Part shown: one piece after another, positions 54,361-63,393 of the stretch
Layout: each line of letters begins with the position of its first letter
Numbering within the stretch: the first letter of the stretch is position 1
Origin: Desulfatibacillum alkenivorans DSM 16219
GTDB lineage: Bacteria; Desulfobacterota; Desulfobacteria; Desulfobacterales; Desulfatibacillaceae
Assembly: GCF_900142135.1 (NCBI RefSeq)
Contig: NZ_FQZU01000016.1
Coordinates: 1 to 64,000, forward strand
Length of the DNA: 64,000 bases
Direction: 5' to 3'
The notes under the pieces: model-generated
What the model saw: only the letters and a program-made list of their open reading frames with translations
What the model was told of the DNA's origin: nothing
The model's database searches: none
Translations under genes and position numbers: made by a program

Positions 54361-55770
54361 CTATTGGGCGCCGCCCCCCAGAACCGTGTACAGGCGAATC
54401 TGATTGGCCAGCTTGGCGATGCGAATGTCGATCAATTGCTGCTGGGCCGCGTACAAGGATCTTTGGGCGTCCAGGACGCTCAGATAGCTGTCGATGCCCT
54501 TGTCGTAGCGCACGCCGGCCAGGGTGTAGGACTTGTCCAGGGCTTCCACCAGGGCTTCTCCGGCGGAGAGCTGCTCGCCCACCGTATTTTCCACGGCGAT
54601 GGCGTCGGCCGTTTCCCGGAATGCGGTCTGGATGGCTTTTTCATACTGCGCCACGGCGATGTCCATGTCCGCCTGCGATACTTTGTAGGCGGAGTAGACC
54701 CTGGGGTCGAAAATGGGCACGGAAATCTGGGGCATGAAGCTCCAGGTTCCCTGGCCCGAGCCGAACAGGTCGCTCAGTTCCGCACTGGCGGTTCCCACGG
54801 AACCCGTCAAGGCGATGCGCGGGAAGAAAGCCGCCCTGGCCGCGCCGATGTTGGCGTTAGCCGCCTTTAGCTGATGCTCGGCCGCCAGGATGTCGGGCCT
54901 GGTGAGCAGGATTTCGGAAGGAATCCCGGCCGATACGCTTTTAAAAGGCTGCACGTTTTCCAGCTTTTGAGGGAACACCCGCTCGGGCAGGGGAACCGTG
55001 GTTCCGCTCAAAAGAATCAGGGCGTTTTTGTCCTGGGACACCAGTTGGGTGTACCTGGCTATGTCGCCCCTGGCCGTTTCCACCTGGGTTTGTGCGCGAA
55101 GCAGGTCCAGTTCGGAAGCCAGGCCCAGGTCGAATCGGCTTTTAATCAGGTTGTACGCCTCTTTTTGGCTTTGCAGCGTGGATTCCGAAAGTTTCAGATG
55201 CTCCTGATCGGCCGCCAGCTTCAAGTAGGCGTTGGCCACTGCGGATATCAGGGCGATTTGCGCGCTGCGCTGCGCCTCCTCGGTCGCAAGGTAGCTTTCC
55301 AGGGCGGCGTCTTTCAGGCTTCTGATGCGGCCGAAAAAGTCCGCTTCCCAGGCGGTCACGCCCAGGTCCACCCTGTAGCTATCCGACTCTGTGACCTGGC
55401 CGGAGTAGGAGAGATCCGCAGGGGTTTTAGTATGAGACGAAGAGCCGCTGGCGCCCACGGACGGAAACAGCTCCGCCCTCTGGACGCCGTATAGGGCCTG
55501 CATCCGTTGCACGTTTAACATGGCCAGCTTAAGGTCCCGGTTATTTTCCAACGCGGTTTGAATGACCACCTGCAAAGCCTGATCCGTTATGAACTCCCGC
55601 CATTCCAGGTCCATGGGCTGGGGCCGCTCCGGTTCAGCCTGAACGGCAGCCTGCGCTTCCGGCCAGTCCCGGCTTACCGGAGCTTCGGGCCTGGTGTACT
55701 GGGGCTTAAGGGAGCATCCTGCAGCCAGCAGGGTTAGACCGACAACGGGGATTATCAAATATCTTTTCAT
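54361..55770 (-). CDS. RND efflux outer-membrane factor (OprM/NodT family lipoprotein)
   Basis: The 469-residue protein is the TolC-like channel of a tripartite pump. A lipoprotein signal with lipobox LAAGC (Cys19) starts it, followed by two OEP repeats. Characteristic blocks are WREFITDQALQVVIQTALENNRDLKLA near residues 58-84, SRFDLGLASELDLLRAQTQVE near 215-235 and VGTASAELSDLFGSGQGTWSF near 325-345. AGGA lies five bases before the ATG. It is the last gene of the operon, five bases after the pump gene, and a terminator follows. Confidence 0.93.
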   Translation of the reverse strand: MKRYLIIPVVGLTLLAAGCSLKPQYTRPEAPVSRDWPEAQAAVQAEPERPQPMDLEWREFITDQALQVVIQTALENNRDLKLAMLNVQRMQALYGVQRAELFPSVGASGSSSHTKTPADLSYSGQVTESDSYRVDLGVTAWEADFFGRIRSLKDAALESYLATEEAQRSAQIALISAVANAYLKLAADQEHLKLSESTLQSQKEAYNLIKSRFDLGLASELDLLRAQTQVETARGDIARYTQLVSQDKNALILLSGTTVPLPERVFPQKLENVQPFKSVSAGIPSEILLTRPDILAAEHQLKAANANIGAARAAFFPRIALTGSVGTASAELSDLFGSGQGTWSFMPQISVPIFDPRVYSAYKVSQADMDIAVAQYEKAIQTAFRETADAIAVENTVGEQLSAGEALVEALDKSYTLAGVRYDKGIDSYLSVLDAQRSLYAAQQQLIDIRIAKLANQIRLYTVLGGGAQ

Positions 55771-55775
55771 AATTC

Positions 55776-58700
55776 CTATCCTTCGGCTGGCGCCGTTTCG
55801 GGTTCTTCCTCGTTTGCTTCGGACAATTGAGGCTGAGCCCCAGCCAGTTTTTTTCTGGGGATGAACAGCCTGGCGATGATCACATAAAACAAGGGCGTGA
55901 ACAAGGTGACCAAAACCGTGCCTGTCACCATGCCGCCGAGCACCGAGGTGCCGATGGCGATCTGGGCGCCGGCTCCGGCGCCATTGGCCAGGAACAAGGG
56001 AAGCACGCCAAACCCGAAGGCCAGCGATGTCATGATAATAGGCCTGAACCGCAGCTTGGCGCCTTCCAGGGTGGCCGAAACCAGATCCATGCCTTCCTCC
56101 CGTTTGGCCTTGGCGAACTGAACGATCAGAATGGCGTTCTTGGTGGTCAGGCCCAAGGTGGTCAAAAGCCCGATCTGGAAGTACACGTCATTAGGCAGTC
56201 CGCGCAAAGTCGTGGCAAACACGCCTCCAATGGCGCCCAAAGGCAATGCCAGCAAAATGGAGATGGGAATGGGCCAGCTTTCGTACAAGGCCGCCAGGCA
56301 GAGGAAGATCGCCAGAATGGAAAAGGCGTACAAGAGGCCGGTCTGAGAGCTCGCCATCCGCTCCTGGTACGAAATGCCCGTCCAGTCGTATCCAAAGCCC
56401 TGAGGCAGCATGTCCATGATTTCCTCCATGGCTGCCATGGCTTCGCCCGAGCTCCTGCCCGGCGCCGCTTCCCCCTGAAAGTTGATGGAGGGAAAGCCGT
56501 TATACCGCTGAAGCTGCTGGGCGCCTTCGGTCCAGCGTCCCGTGGCCACCGAGGAGTACGGAACCATGGTCCCGGAATTGCCCCGGAAGTAGAGCTTGTT
56601 CAAGTCCTCCGGCAGCATGCGGTGGGGAGCGTCAGCCTGAATATAAACACGCTTGACGCGGCCCGCCTGGATAAAGTCATTTACGTAAGCGCTTCCAAAA
56701 GCGGCGGAAACGGAGCTGTGAATGACCGACAGGGGCACTCCCAGCGTTCCCGCTTTTTCCCAGTCCACGTCCACCCGGTATTCCGCCTGGTCAGGAATAG
56801 CGTTGGGCCGCACATTGGCCAAGCGGTTGTCCTGGGACGCGATGCCCAGCAACTGATATTCCGCAGCAACCAGCGCTGCATGACCCAGGCCGCTGCGATC
56901 CTGCAACTGGAAGTCAAAGCCCTTGGCATGGCCCAGTTCGGACACGGCGGGCGGCGTAAACGCGTAAGCGCGGGCGTTTCGGATCTGCATGAAACGGCCC
57001 ATGGCCCTGCCCGCCACGGCGTCCGCCTTCAAATCAGGCCGAAGCCTGAGGTCCCAATCCTTCAACTTGATAAAGGCAAGTCCGTTGTTTTGCCCCATGC
57101 CGGCGAAGCTCATGCCTGAAAGCGTCAGAACGGATTTGACGGCTTCTTTTTCCTGTTCCAGGAAGTAATCCTGGATTTCAGCCAAAATTTCGTCCGTCTG
57201 CTCCATGGTGGACCCGGTGGGCAATTGCACCATAGCCAGTACGATTCCCTGGTCTTCATTGGGCAGATAAGCCGTAGGCATTTGCTGGAAGAAATGAACG
57301 AAAGCAAACACGATTCCAATGAAGCATAGCATGAAAACCACTTTAAACCTGAGAATGGCCCCCACCATCATTAAATAGACGTCGCGGACCCAGTTGAAGC
57401 CCTTATTGAAAAGAGCCACAAAGGCGCGAAGCGGAGTAAAAGTTCTTTTACCCTTCCGGGTTTGATGCCCCTCCTTAAGCAGGGAGGCGCAAAGCACCGG
57501 GGTTAGAATCAAAGCCACAACCACGGAAAGCAGCATGGCCGAGATAATGGTCAGGGAGAACTGGCGGTAGATGACGCCCGTGGCGCCGCCGAAAAAAGCC
57601 ATGGGGCCGAACACGGCGGAAAGCACCAGGCCGATGCCGATCAGGGCGCTGGTGATTTCGTGCATGGACTTGCGGGTGGCCTCCTTGGGCGGCAGGCCCT
57701 CCTCCTCCATGATGCGCTCCACGTTTTCCACGACCACGATGGCGTCGTCCACCAACAGGCCGATGGCCAAAACCATGGCGAACATTGTCAGCATGTTGAT
57801 GGAAAAGCCGAACAAACCCAGCACGCCGAAGGTGCCCAGCAAAACCACGGGCACGGCGATGGTGGGGATGAGTGTGGCCCGGAAGCTCCCCAAGAACAGG
57901 AGCATGACCAAAAACACCAGGAGGACCGCTTCGAACAGGGTCTTGACCACTTCATGGATGGCCACCCGCACAAAGGGCGTGGTGTCGTAAGGGTAGGTCA
58001 CCTTTAAGCCGGGCGGAAAGTACTTTTCCATTTCCGCAAGTTTGTCCCGGACGTTCTGAGCGGTCTCCAGCGCGTTGGCGCCCGCAGCCTGGCGAATGGC
58101 CAGGGCCGCCGAAGGCTGGCCGTTGAACAAGGGCTTGACCGCGTAGCTTTCCGACCCCAGTTCGGTCCTGGCAACGTCTCCGACTTTGATGACCGAGCCG
58201 TCCGGATTGTTCCTGATGGGAATGGCTGCAAACTGCGCGGGCGTTTGCAAAAGGTTTTGCACGACAATGGAGGCGTTCATTTTCTGGCCTTCCACAGCCG
58301 GCTGGGCTCCGAAGGCTCCGGCGGAAACCTCCACGTTATAAGTCCTCAACGCGGCGATCACGTCCTGAACGGTCAGCTTGTAGCTGTTCAGCTTTTCCGG
58401 GTTGAACCAGATCCGCATGGCGTATTGGGGGCTGAACGCCTCCACCTCGCCGACTCCGGGAACCCTTGCCAAAACCTTTTCCAGGTTGGAGTTCACGTAG
58501 TCGGCCAGGTCGCTGTAGTCCATGGAACCGTCTTCGGAAATGATGCCGACGATAATCAGGTAGTTTCGGGTGGACTTGCTGACGCTGACGCCCTGGCTTT
58601 GCACCACCTCGGGCAGGCTGGGCATGGCAAGCTGCAATTTGTTCTGCACCTTGGCCCAGGCCATGTCAGGGTCGCTGCCCGGCACAAAGGTCATTTCAAT

Positions 58701-58970
58701 CCTGCCCACGCCTGACGAACTGCTCTCCGCGGACATGTACAGCAGGTTTTCAAAACCAACCATTTTTTGTTCGATGATCTGGACCACCGTGTTTTCCACG
58801 GTTTCCGCCGAGGCGCCGGGGTACATCGCTTCGATGGCGATGGACGGCGGTGCGATAGGCGGATACTGGGATATGGGCAGGTTGTAGATTGCCAGCCCGC
58901 CCGCCAGCATGATGATAATAGCGATAACCCAGGCGAAAACCGGGCGATCCAGGAAAAAATTTGCTAACAT
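55776..58970 (-). CDS. RND efflux pump, HAE1 family inner-membrane transporter
   Basis: The 1,064-residue proton-driven pump is homologous to AcrB/MexB. Twelve membrane helices and two large periplasmic loops are evident. The proton-relay Asp pair is in GLLVDDAIVVVENVERIMEEEG in helix 4 near residue 407, the N terminus is the typical FFLDRPVFAWVIAI, and the second half repeats the fold with LALPLGAIGGVFAT and GLTTKNAILIVQFAK. AAAGGAG lies before the start. It is between the adaptor (12 bases) and the outer-membrane factor in one operon. The substrate range cannot be read from the sequence. Confidence 0.96.
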   Translation of the reverse strand: MLANFFLDRPVFAWVIAIIIMLAGGLAIYNLPISQYPPIAPPSIAIEAMYPGASAETVENTVVQIIEQKMVGFENLLYMSAESSSSGVGRIEMTFVPGSDPDMAWAKVQNKLQLAMPSLPEVVQSQGVSVSKSTRNYLIIVGIISEDGSMDYSDLADYVNSNLEKVLARVPGVGEVEAFSPQYAMRIWFNPEKLNSYKLTVQDVIAALRTYNVEVSAGAFGAQPAVEGQKMNASIVVQNLLQTPAQFAAIPIRNNPDGSVIKVGDVARTELGSESYAVKPLFNGQPSAALAIRQAAGANALETAQNVRDKLAEMEKYFPPGLKVTYPYDTTPFVRVAIHEVVKTLFEAVLLVFLVMLLFLGSFRATLIPTIAVPVVLLGTFGVLGLFGFSINMLTMFAMVLAIGLLVDDAIVVVENVERIMEEEGLPPKEATRKSMHEITSALIGIGLVLSAVFGPMAFFGGATGVIYRQFSLTIISAMLLSVVVALILTPVLCASLLKEGHQTRKGKRTFTPLRAFVALFNKGFNWVRDVYLMMVGAILRFKVVFMLCFIGIVFAFVHFFQQMPTAYLPNEDQGIVLAMVQLPTGSTMEQTDEILAEIQDYFLEQEKEAVKSVLTLSGMSFAGMGQNNGLAFIKLKDWDLRLRPDLKADAVAGRAMGRFMQIRNARAYAFTPPAVSELGHAKGFDFQLQDRSGLGHAALVAAEYQLLGIASQDNRLANVRPNAIPDQAEYRVDVDWEKAGTLGVPLSVIHSSVSAAFGSAYVNDFIQAGRVKRVYIQADAPHRMLPEDLNKLYFRGNSGTMVPYSSVATGRWTEGAQQLQRYNGFPSINFQGEAAPGRSSGEAMAAMEEIMDMLPQGFGYDWTGISYQERMASSQTGLLYAFSILAIFLCLAALYESWPIPISILLALPLGAIGGVFATTLRGLPNDVYFQIGLLTTLGLTTKNAILIVQFAKAKREEGMDLVSATLEGAKLRFRPIIMTSLAFGFGVLPLFLANGAGAGAQIAIGTSVLGGMVTGTVLVTLFTPLFYVIIARLFIPRKKLAGAQPQLSEANEEEPETAPAEG

Positions 58971-58982
58971 CGTCTTTCTCCT

Positions 58983-60320
58983 TTAAGCCTCTGGCTGCGC
59001 CTTGGGGGCGCCGGCGCCGGCGCCGGTTTTTGCCATATCAGCAACCCTTACAGTCGCTCCCGGGCGGACTTTCTGAGACCCTTCCACAATAACCCGGTCT
59101 CCGTCCTGCAGGCCGGAAGTCACAAGCCACTTGTCCCCGATGGCCCTGTCCAGAGTCAGGAGCCGTTGCTCCACGACATTGTCCTTGTTGACCACGTATG
59201 CCAAAGGCAGCCCTTTGGGGTTGCGCCGAACCCCGTCCTGGGGCGCCATGATGGCGTCTTTGGCCACGCCCTCCTGGACCACGGCGCGGACGAACATGCC
59301 GGGCAAAAGGGTCTGGTCCGGATTGGGGAAGACCATACGCAAGGTGACGGAACCGGTTGTGGGATCCACGGTTACGTCGCGGAACTCCAAGGTTCCTTTA
59401 TGGGGGTATTCCGTGCCGTCCTCCAGCATCAGGCCGACTTCAGCCTGTCCTTCTCCGTCGGTCACTATTTCGCCGCTCTTGGCCAGCTTGGAAAGCCGCA
59501 GGACGTCCAGCGTGGATTGGGGAACGTCCACAAACACCGGGTCGGTCTGCTGGATAGTCGACAGGGCAGTGGGCTGATACGCAGTCACGATAGCGCCTTC
59601 CGTCACGGCGGATCTGCCGATGCGGCCGGAAATAGGCGCCGTGATCTGTGTATAGTCCAACTGGATGCGGGCGGTCTTGAGGGCGGCTTCAGCCTGCTTG
59701 ATGCTCGCCTTGGCAGTGGCCAATGCTTTGCGTTCGCTGTCCACCTGGGCTTTAGCCGCTTCCAGGGTGGCTCGAGCCACTTCCACCTGAGTCACCGCCT
59801 GGTCCCGCTCGCTGGCCGAAACGGCCTGCTGTTCATAAGCCTTGGTGAACCTCTCGCCGTTGGTCATAGCCAACTTGTATGACGCCTCGGCCTGGGCCAC
59901 GCCGGCCATGGCCGCTTCCAGGGCGGCCTGAGCGCGGTCCGCGGACTTTTTGACGGCGGACAAGTTGGCTTCGGCGTTTTCGTAAGCCGCCTCAAACGGC
60001 GCCGGATCGATCTGATACAAGACCTGGCCGGCTTCCACGTCCGCGCCTTCCACAAACAGGCGCTTCTGGATCAGCCCGTTTACCTGGGGCCGGATTTCGG
60101 AAATCAAGAAAGGCGAGGTGCGTCCGGGCAATTCCGTGGTGAGCGTGACGGACTGCGGCGAGACCGTAACCACACCCACTTCCGGCGGCGGCATGGCCGC
60201 TGCTGATGCAGCAGCGTTCTGAGGTTGTTGCTCGTTGCATCCCAGTACTAAGGATGCAAACAGCAAAAAGGCTAATAAGCCGATCAACCGGTAGGCGTTT
60301 TGTTGACGGGGCAATGTCAT
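58983..60320 (-). CDS. RND efflux periplasmic adaptor (AcrA/MexA family)
   Basis: The 445-residue membrane-fusion protein bridges pump and outer-membrane channel. A lipoprotein-type signal (LVLGC, Cys28) starts it, then the lipoyl half-motif (PEVGVVTVSPQSVTL), a long coiled-coil hairpin near residues 100-220 (AANLSAVKKSADRAQAALEAAM), a second lipoyl/barrel part (TQITAPISGRIGRSAVTEGA near 228-247) and the membrane-proximal domain (GDRVIVEGSQKVRPGATVRV). GGGAG precedes the ATG. It is second in the operon, 75 bases after the regulator. Confidence 0.95.
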   Translation of the reverse strand: MTLPRQQNAYRLIGLLAFLLFASLVLGCNEQQPQNAAASAAAMPPPEVGVVTVSPQSVTLTTELPGRTSPFLISEIRPQVNGLIQKRLFVEGADVEAGQVLYQIDPAPFEAAYENAEANLSAVKKSADRAQAALEAAMAGVAQAEASYKLAMTNGERFTKAYEQQAVSASERDQAVTQVEVARATLEAAKAQVDSERKALATAKASIKQAEAALKTARIQLDYTQITAPISGRIGRSAVTEGAIVTAYQPTALSTIQQTDPVFVDVPQSTLDVLRLSKLAKSGEIVTDGEGQAEVGLMLEDGTEYPHKGTLEFRDVTVDPTTGSVTLRMVFPNPDQTLLPGMFVRAVVQEGVAKDAIMAPQDGVRRNPKGLPLAYVVNKDNVVEQRLLTLDRAIGDKWLVTSGLQDGDRVIVEGSQKVRPGATVRVADMAKTGAGAGAPKAQPEA

Positions 60321-60394
60321 TGATGTTCTCCCAAATAAAAAAAATGGTTCAAGGGCGCAGACAAGATCATGCGCCCGGCGCGTGGAATATGGAT

Positions 60395-61018
60395 TTAGTC
60401 TTGGATAAGCCCTTTAAACAGGATGTTTAAAATCACGTCGGGATCTTCCGGATAGGGATACTGCTCGGGATCTTCTATCCAAGACAATAAAAAAGAGTGC
60501 GTAATGTTGTCCAAAGATTTGGCTAAAATATAGGGATCTCCGATGCGCTGGAAGGTTCCTTTTTTCATGCCGCTTTCAAAAACCGCCGCCACATCTTTCA
60601 TCAAACTGAGGCGTTTTGTCTGGATTTTTAAATCCAGTTCGGTGATGGCGCTGTCCGAAGCCTGTCGAAGCTCTGCATGAAATATGCGTATTTTGGAGGC
60701 GTTATTTAGAAAATACGTCCCTTTCGCCCTGACAAGGTTCCGCAATTTTGCAACCTCGTCCACAGGTTCGTCAAGGACTTTGCCTAACTGCCCCATAAAT
60801 TTTTCCGTCTCTTCGAGCATGGACTCCTGATACAAATCCCCCTTGCTCTTGAAAAAAATGTAAAGGGTGCCTACAGCGAACTCCGCCTGATCGGCGATTT
60901 CCTGCATGGAAACGCCGTGATATCCCTTTTCGGAAAACAAGGTGTGGGCCGCCGCCATGATTTCGCGCCTCTGACGCTCCCTTTCCCTTTCTTTCCTGGA
61001 AAGCCGTTTTCCCTTCAT
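60395..61018 (-). CDS. TetR/AcrR-family regulator of the RND operon
   Basis: The 207-residue repressor has the TetR helix-turn-helix near residues 18-55 (MAAAHTLFSEKGYHGVSMQEIADQAE, then FAVGTLYIFFKSKGDLYQE) and an all-helical ligand-binding domain. It is the first gene of the efflux operon and probably controls itself and the pump through the dyad directly upstream at 61042-61078. The basic stretch KGKRLSRKERERERQRRE at the N terminus is typical of AcrR-like proteins. AAGGGG lies before the start. Confidence 0.93.
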   Translation of the reverse strand: MKGKRLSRKERERERQRREIMAAAHTLFSEKGYHGVSMQEIADQAEFAVGTLYIFFKSKGDLYQESMLEETEKFMGQLGKVLDEPVDEVAKLRNLVRAKGTYFLNNASKIRIFHAELRQASDSAITELDLKIQTKRLSLMKDVAAVFESGMKKGTFQRIGDPYILAKSLDNITHSFLLSWIEDPEQYPYPEDPDVILNILFKGLIQD

Positions 61019-61041
61019 GTTTCTACCCCTTGAAAAATATT

Positions 61042-61078
61042 AATTCACGAAAATGAACTTTTCCTCATTTCGTGAATT
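61042..61078. promoter_or_regulatory. Palindromic operator for the TetR regulator
   Basis: AATTCACGAAA (61042-61052) and TTTCGTGAATT (61068-61078) form a perfect 11-base inverted repeat with a 15-base AT-rich spacer, 24 bases upstream of the TetR start codon. The location and symmetry suit a TetR dimer or pair of dimers. Confidence 0.8.
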
Positions 61079-61597
61079 TAGATTCATAAAATAGAACTAA
61101 GCCTCAAATTGTCAAGGAGTTTTTTCTCCACACTAAAATATTAACGCCTCCAACACAATGGTGATTGTCTTGTAACTTTCTTAAGAATAAATTAAATCAA
61201 ATAGTTACATTGTTTCTATTTTTTATATTTATTGTGGAGAGCACTGCCTGTGTTCCATGCTGCTGTGCGGGGGAACGTTTTTACTCATTTTGTTTTTTGA
61301 ATCCGAGGAATTCTTGGGCCAATGGCCGTTTTTGTATTACAAGATTTTGGCGCCAGCCTTTTTCTGGATTCATTTTGACGTCAGGATTTTGGCGGACGCC
61401 TTGGGATCGGGAGGCAGTTTGCGGCGCCCATAGGGCTTGCAAAAACATAAGATGGAAGACCTTGTATACGCCCGTCAAATGGGCGGCGTCAGCCTCGGCC
61501 ATGGCATGAACCTTGCTCTGTTTGGAGGGAGGAAATCAGCACGTCCCGCGGCAAATGCGGGGCCGTTTTATACATATTCAAAAAATCAGGAACTTAC
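61079..61597. other. Intergenic region with one weak ORF candidate
   Basis: The roughly 520-base region between the efflux operon and the ParA-like gene is AT-rich on the left. Plus- and minus-strand ORFs overlap at 61165-61509. The minus-strand one has a reasonable amino acid pattern and an AAGG before its ATG; the plus-strand one looks like its shadow. I see no RNA gene or terminator. Confidence 0.4.
61281..61502 (-). CDS. Small hypothetical protein, uncertain
   Basis: The 73-residue ORF reads MAEADAAHLTGVYKV at the start and contains QTASRSQGVRQNP and NPEKGWRQNLVIQKRP. Its charge pattern is protein-like, and AAGG lies about eight bases before the ATG. I recall similar short peptides annotated in related sulfate reducers, but I cannot verify it. 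It has no domain I recognise, no membrane segment and no operon partner. It may equally be part of a dispersed repeat. Confidence 0.3.
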   Translation of the reverse strand: MAEADAAHLTGVYKVFHLMFLQALWAPQTASRSQGVRQNPDVKMNPEKGWRQNLVIQKRPLAQEFLGFKKQNE

Positions 61598-62803
61598 ATG
61601 AACAGCGCCTCTATCGATATTTCGGCGGACAAGCTGCGCCAGATGCGTGCTGCCTGCGCTTGTCTGTTTTCACCCCGTCAAGCAAATGACGATGTCTTTT
61701 TACGCTCCCTGGACATGGAACAGGTGCGCAAGGCTTTCCGGGAAAAAGCCCGGCATTGCCACCCTGACCTGCATCGGGGGGAATCCAGCCTGGCCGCGGC
61801 GCGATGGTCCGAGCAATTCATGAGAGCCCGTCAGGCTTACGAGCTGATTATCGACTGCATTCCCAAGGAGGAGACGGCGGTCCAAAGGCCTCTCCCCAGG
61901 ATCATCGCCGTGGGCGGAGCCAAGGGCGGCATTGGGAAAAGCATCCTGGCGGCCAACCTGGGCGTGCACTTGGCGCGGATGGGCAGGAAAACCGTTGTGG
62001 TGGACCTGGACCTGGGCGGGGCCAATCTGCATTTATACATGGGCATGACCCGAATGCAGCGCAGCATCAACGATTTTTTGGATCGGACCGCCCCAACCCT
62101 GGAGAGCATCATGGCCCAGACCAAGCACGGCCCCTGGCTGATCGGCGGGGACAGTTCCCGGCTGGGCGCCGGAAACATTCCGTTCGCGGTCAAGATGCGC
62201 CTGATCAAGGCCGTAAAAAACTTGGACGCGGATCACGTTATCCTGGACTTGGGCGGCGATACGTCCTTCAATGTCATGGATTTTTTCCTGTCCGCGGACC
62301 GGGGCCTGGTTTTGACCACCTGCGATCCCGCGTCCTACCTGGAGGCCTATAACTTCATCAAGGTAGGGCTTTTCAGGAAGTTGAACCGGATATTCGGGGA
62401 GGAAAACCCCGTGCCGGCGAAACGGTACAAGCCCCTGGAGGAGTTGATTCGCACGGCCACCATGCCCAAGGGGGACCAAAAAGCCTGCACGGTGACCGAC
62501 ATCCTGTCCCGGGTGGAGTCCCAGCAGCCGGCCTACGCCCAGGCAGTCAGAAAAGCGGTGTCCGGGTACAGCCCGTTTTTGGCCATCAACCGGGAAAATC
62601 GGCCCGCCAAGACGCAAAACGTGGTGGACAGAATCAGGGAGGTTTCCCGAAAAATGCTGAACATCGACGTCCGGTACTCCGGCTGCCTTCCCAACGGGGA
62701 GGAAGTGGAAAACAGCGCACGCTGCCTGGTTCCGGTTCTTTCCCAATGCCCCCACGGCGAGTACAGCAAAGGCGTTCAGGCCCTGGCCGATCAGTTGGCC
62801 TGA
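61598..62803 (+). CDS. J-domain fused to a ParA/MinD-type ATPase
   Basis: The 401-residue protein joins a DnaJ-like J domain (about residues 25-88; HPD at 55-57 in KARHCHPDLHRG) to a MinD/FlhG-like P-loop ATPase. The deviant Walker A is VGGAKGGIGKSI at 105-116, followed by VDLDLGGANLHLYMG near 134-148 and a Walker B-type HVILDLGGDTSFNVMD near 210-225. The C-terminal part (about 260-400) is helical with DIRVSRVESQQPA-like segments and no membrane-targeting helix. J domains stimulate Hsp70, and ParA/MinD proteins position cargo or count flagella. The fusion suggests a link between an Hsp70 and a positioned complex; this is inference. Its 3' end is duplicated 157 bases downstream. Confidence 0.85.
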   Translation: MNSASIDISADKLRQMRAACACLFSPRQANDDVFLRSLDMEQVRKAFREKARHCHPDLHRGESSLAAARWSEQFMRARQAYELIIDCIPKEETAVQRPLPRIIAVGGAKGGIGKSILAANLGVHLARMGRKTVVVDLDLGGANLHLYMGMTRMQRSINDFLDRTAPTLESIMAQTKHGPWLIGGDSSRLGAGNIPFAVKMRLIKAVKNLDADHVILDLGGDTSFNVMDFFLSADRGLVLTTCDPASYLEAYNFIKVGLFRKLNRIFGEENPVPAKRYKPLEELIRTATMPKGDQKACTVTDILSRVESQQPAYAQAVRKAVSGYSPFLAINRENRPAKTQNVVDRIREVSRKMLNIDVRYSGCLPNGEEVENSARCLVPVLSQCPHGEYSKGVQALADQLA

Positions 62804-62956
62804 AATGGGGTCAAATCTACGTTTGACGTTTGAGGAGGTTTTCAGCTCCAGTATGCATTCCCACGCGACAGCCGCGTCGCAAAAAACTACTGCGCGACGC
62901 AGGCTGACAGCATGGGAACGAGTTCAAGGCGTTCAGGCCCTGGCCGATCCGTTGGC
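62769..62956 (+). repeat. 31-base direct repeat of the ParA-like gene end flanking a REP-like hairpin
   Basis: The last 31 bases of coding sequence (62769-62799) recur at 62926-62956 with one mismatch. The second copy is followed by a TAG but is not coding. About 126 bases separate the copies, and a hairpin sits inside them, as expected if an element duplicated the target or if slippage copied the end. Confidence 0.8.
62855..62921. repeat. REP-like hairpin element
   Basis: Outer arms TTCCCACGC (62858-62866) and GCATGGGAA (62910-62918) pair with one mismatch, and inner arms GCGTCGC (62874-62880) and GCGACGC (62894-62900) pair perfectly. CAGCC/GGCTG extend the inner stem with one bulge. The arms resemble the widespread CGTTCCCACGC/GCGTGGGAACG intergenic repeats. 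Confidence 0.7.
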
Positions 62957-62959
62957 GGG

Positions 62960-63355
62960 TTAGGCGCGAAGTCGCAATTTAAATGCCATGGCTGCGCCCA
63001 ATCCTACGCACCAGGCGTTGATAAACATGTTGGGCAGGGATTCGCCCGGCCCCATGGCGTACATGCCGTTTTGGATGTTGAAGGAAAAATCCAGCAATCC
63101 CAGAAAAAGCAGTCCGCCCGCGCTTATCAGGCCCAAGGTTCGGCCCTTTGGCGAGCCTTTCAGCAAAAGGGCTCCCGAGACGATCAGGCCCACGCAAAGC
63201 ACTCCGTCCGGCAAGGGAAAGGAATGCTCAAAGGCAAAATAGCCGTCCGGCGGGTTTTCAGGCGCCAGCCCGACCGTGAAAAATGCGATCCAAAAACAAA
63301 TAATTCCCGCGCCGGTAATGATCTGCAGCACAGCCAAGGCCTTTGGTTTTTCCAT
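62960..63355 (-). CDS. Small membrane protein of unknown function
   Basis: The 131-residue product has four hydrophobic segments (about residues 8-28, 48-66, 72-92 and 105-125) and short loops, so a four-helix membrane protein is likely. No conserved family motif is recognised. A G6 stretch lies about six bases before the ATG. It ends four bases from the duplicated ParA-like gene end and reads toward that gene. Its upstream neighbour is the acyl-CoA dehydrogenase gene on the same strand, 38 bases away, so the two could be co-transcribed. Confidence 0.65.
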   Translation of the reverse strand: MEKPKALAVLQIITGAGIICFWIAFFTVGLAPENPPDGYFAFEHSFPLPDGVLCVGLIVSGALLLKGSPKGRTLGLISAGGLLFLGLLDFSFNIQNGMYAMGPGESLPNMFINAWCVGLGAAMAFKLRLRA

Positions 63356-63393
63356 TTCATCCCCCCGGATTAGGTTGTTGTTTCTGGCTCTAT

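Noticed and set aside
55827-57119. 430-codon plus-strand ORF opposite the RND pump
   Set aside because: Antisense to a highly conserved pump; composition is Gln/Gly/His-rich, typical of an antisense reading.
61165-61509. 114-codon plus-strand ORF with Cys/Trp-rich composition
   Set aside because: No Shine-Dalgarno sequence or recognisable domain; it looks like the shadow of the minus-strand ORF at 61281-61502, which is itself uncertain.
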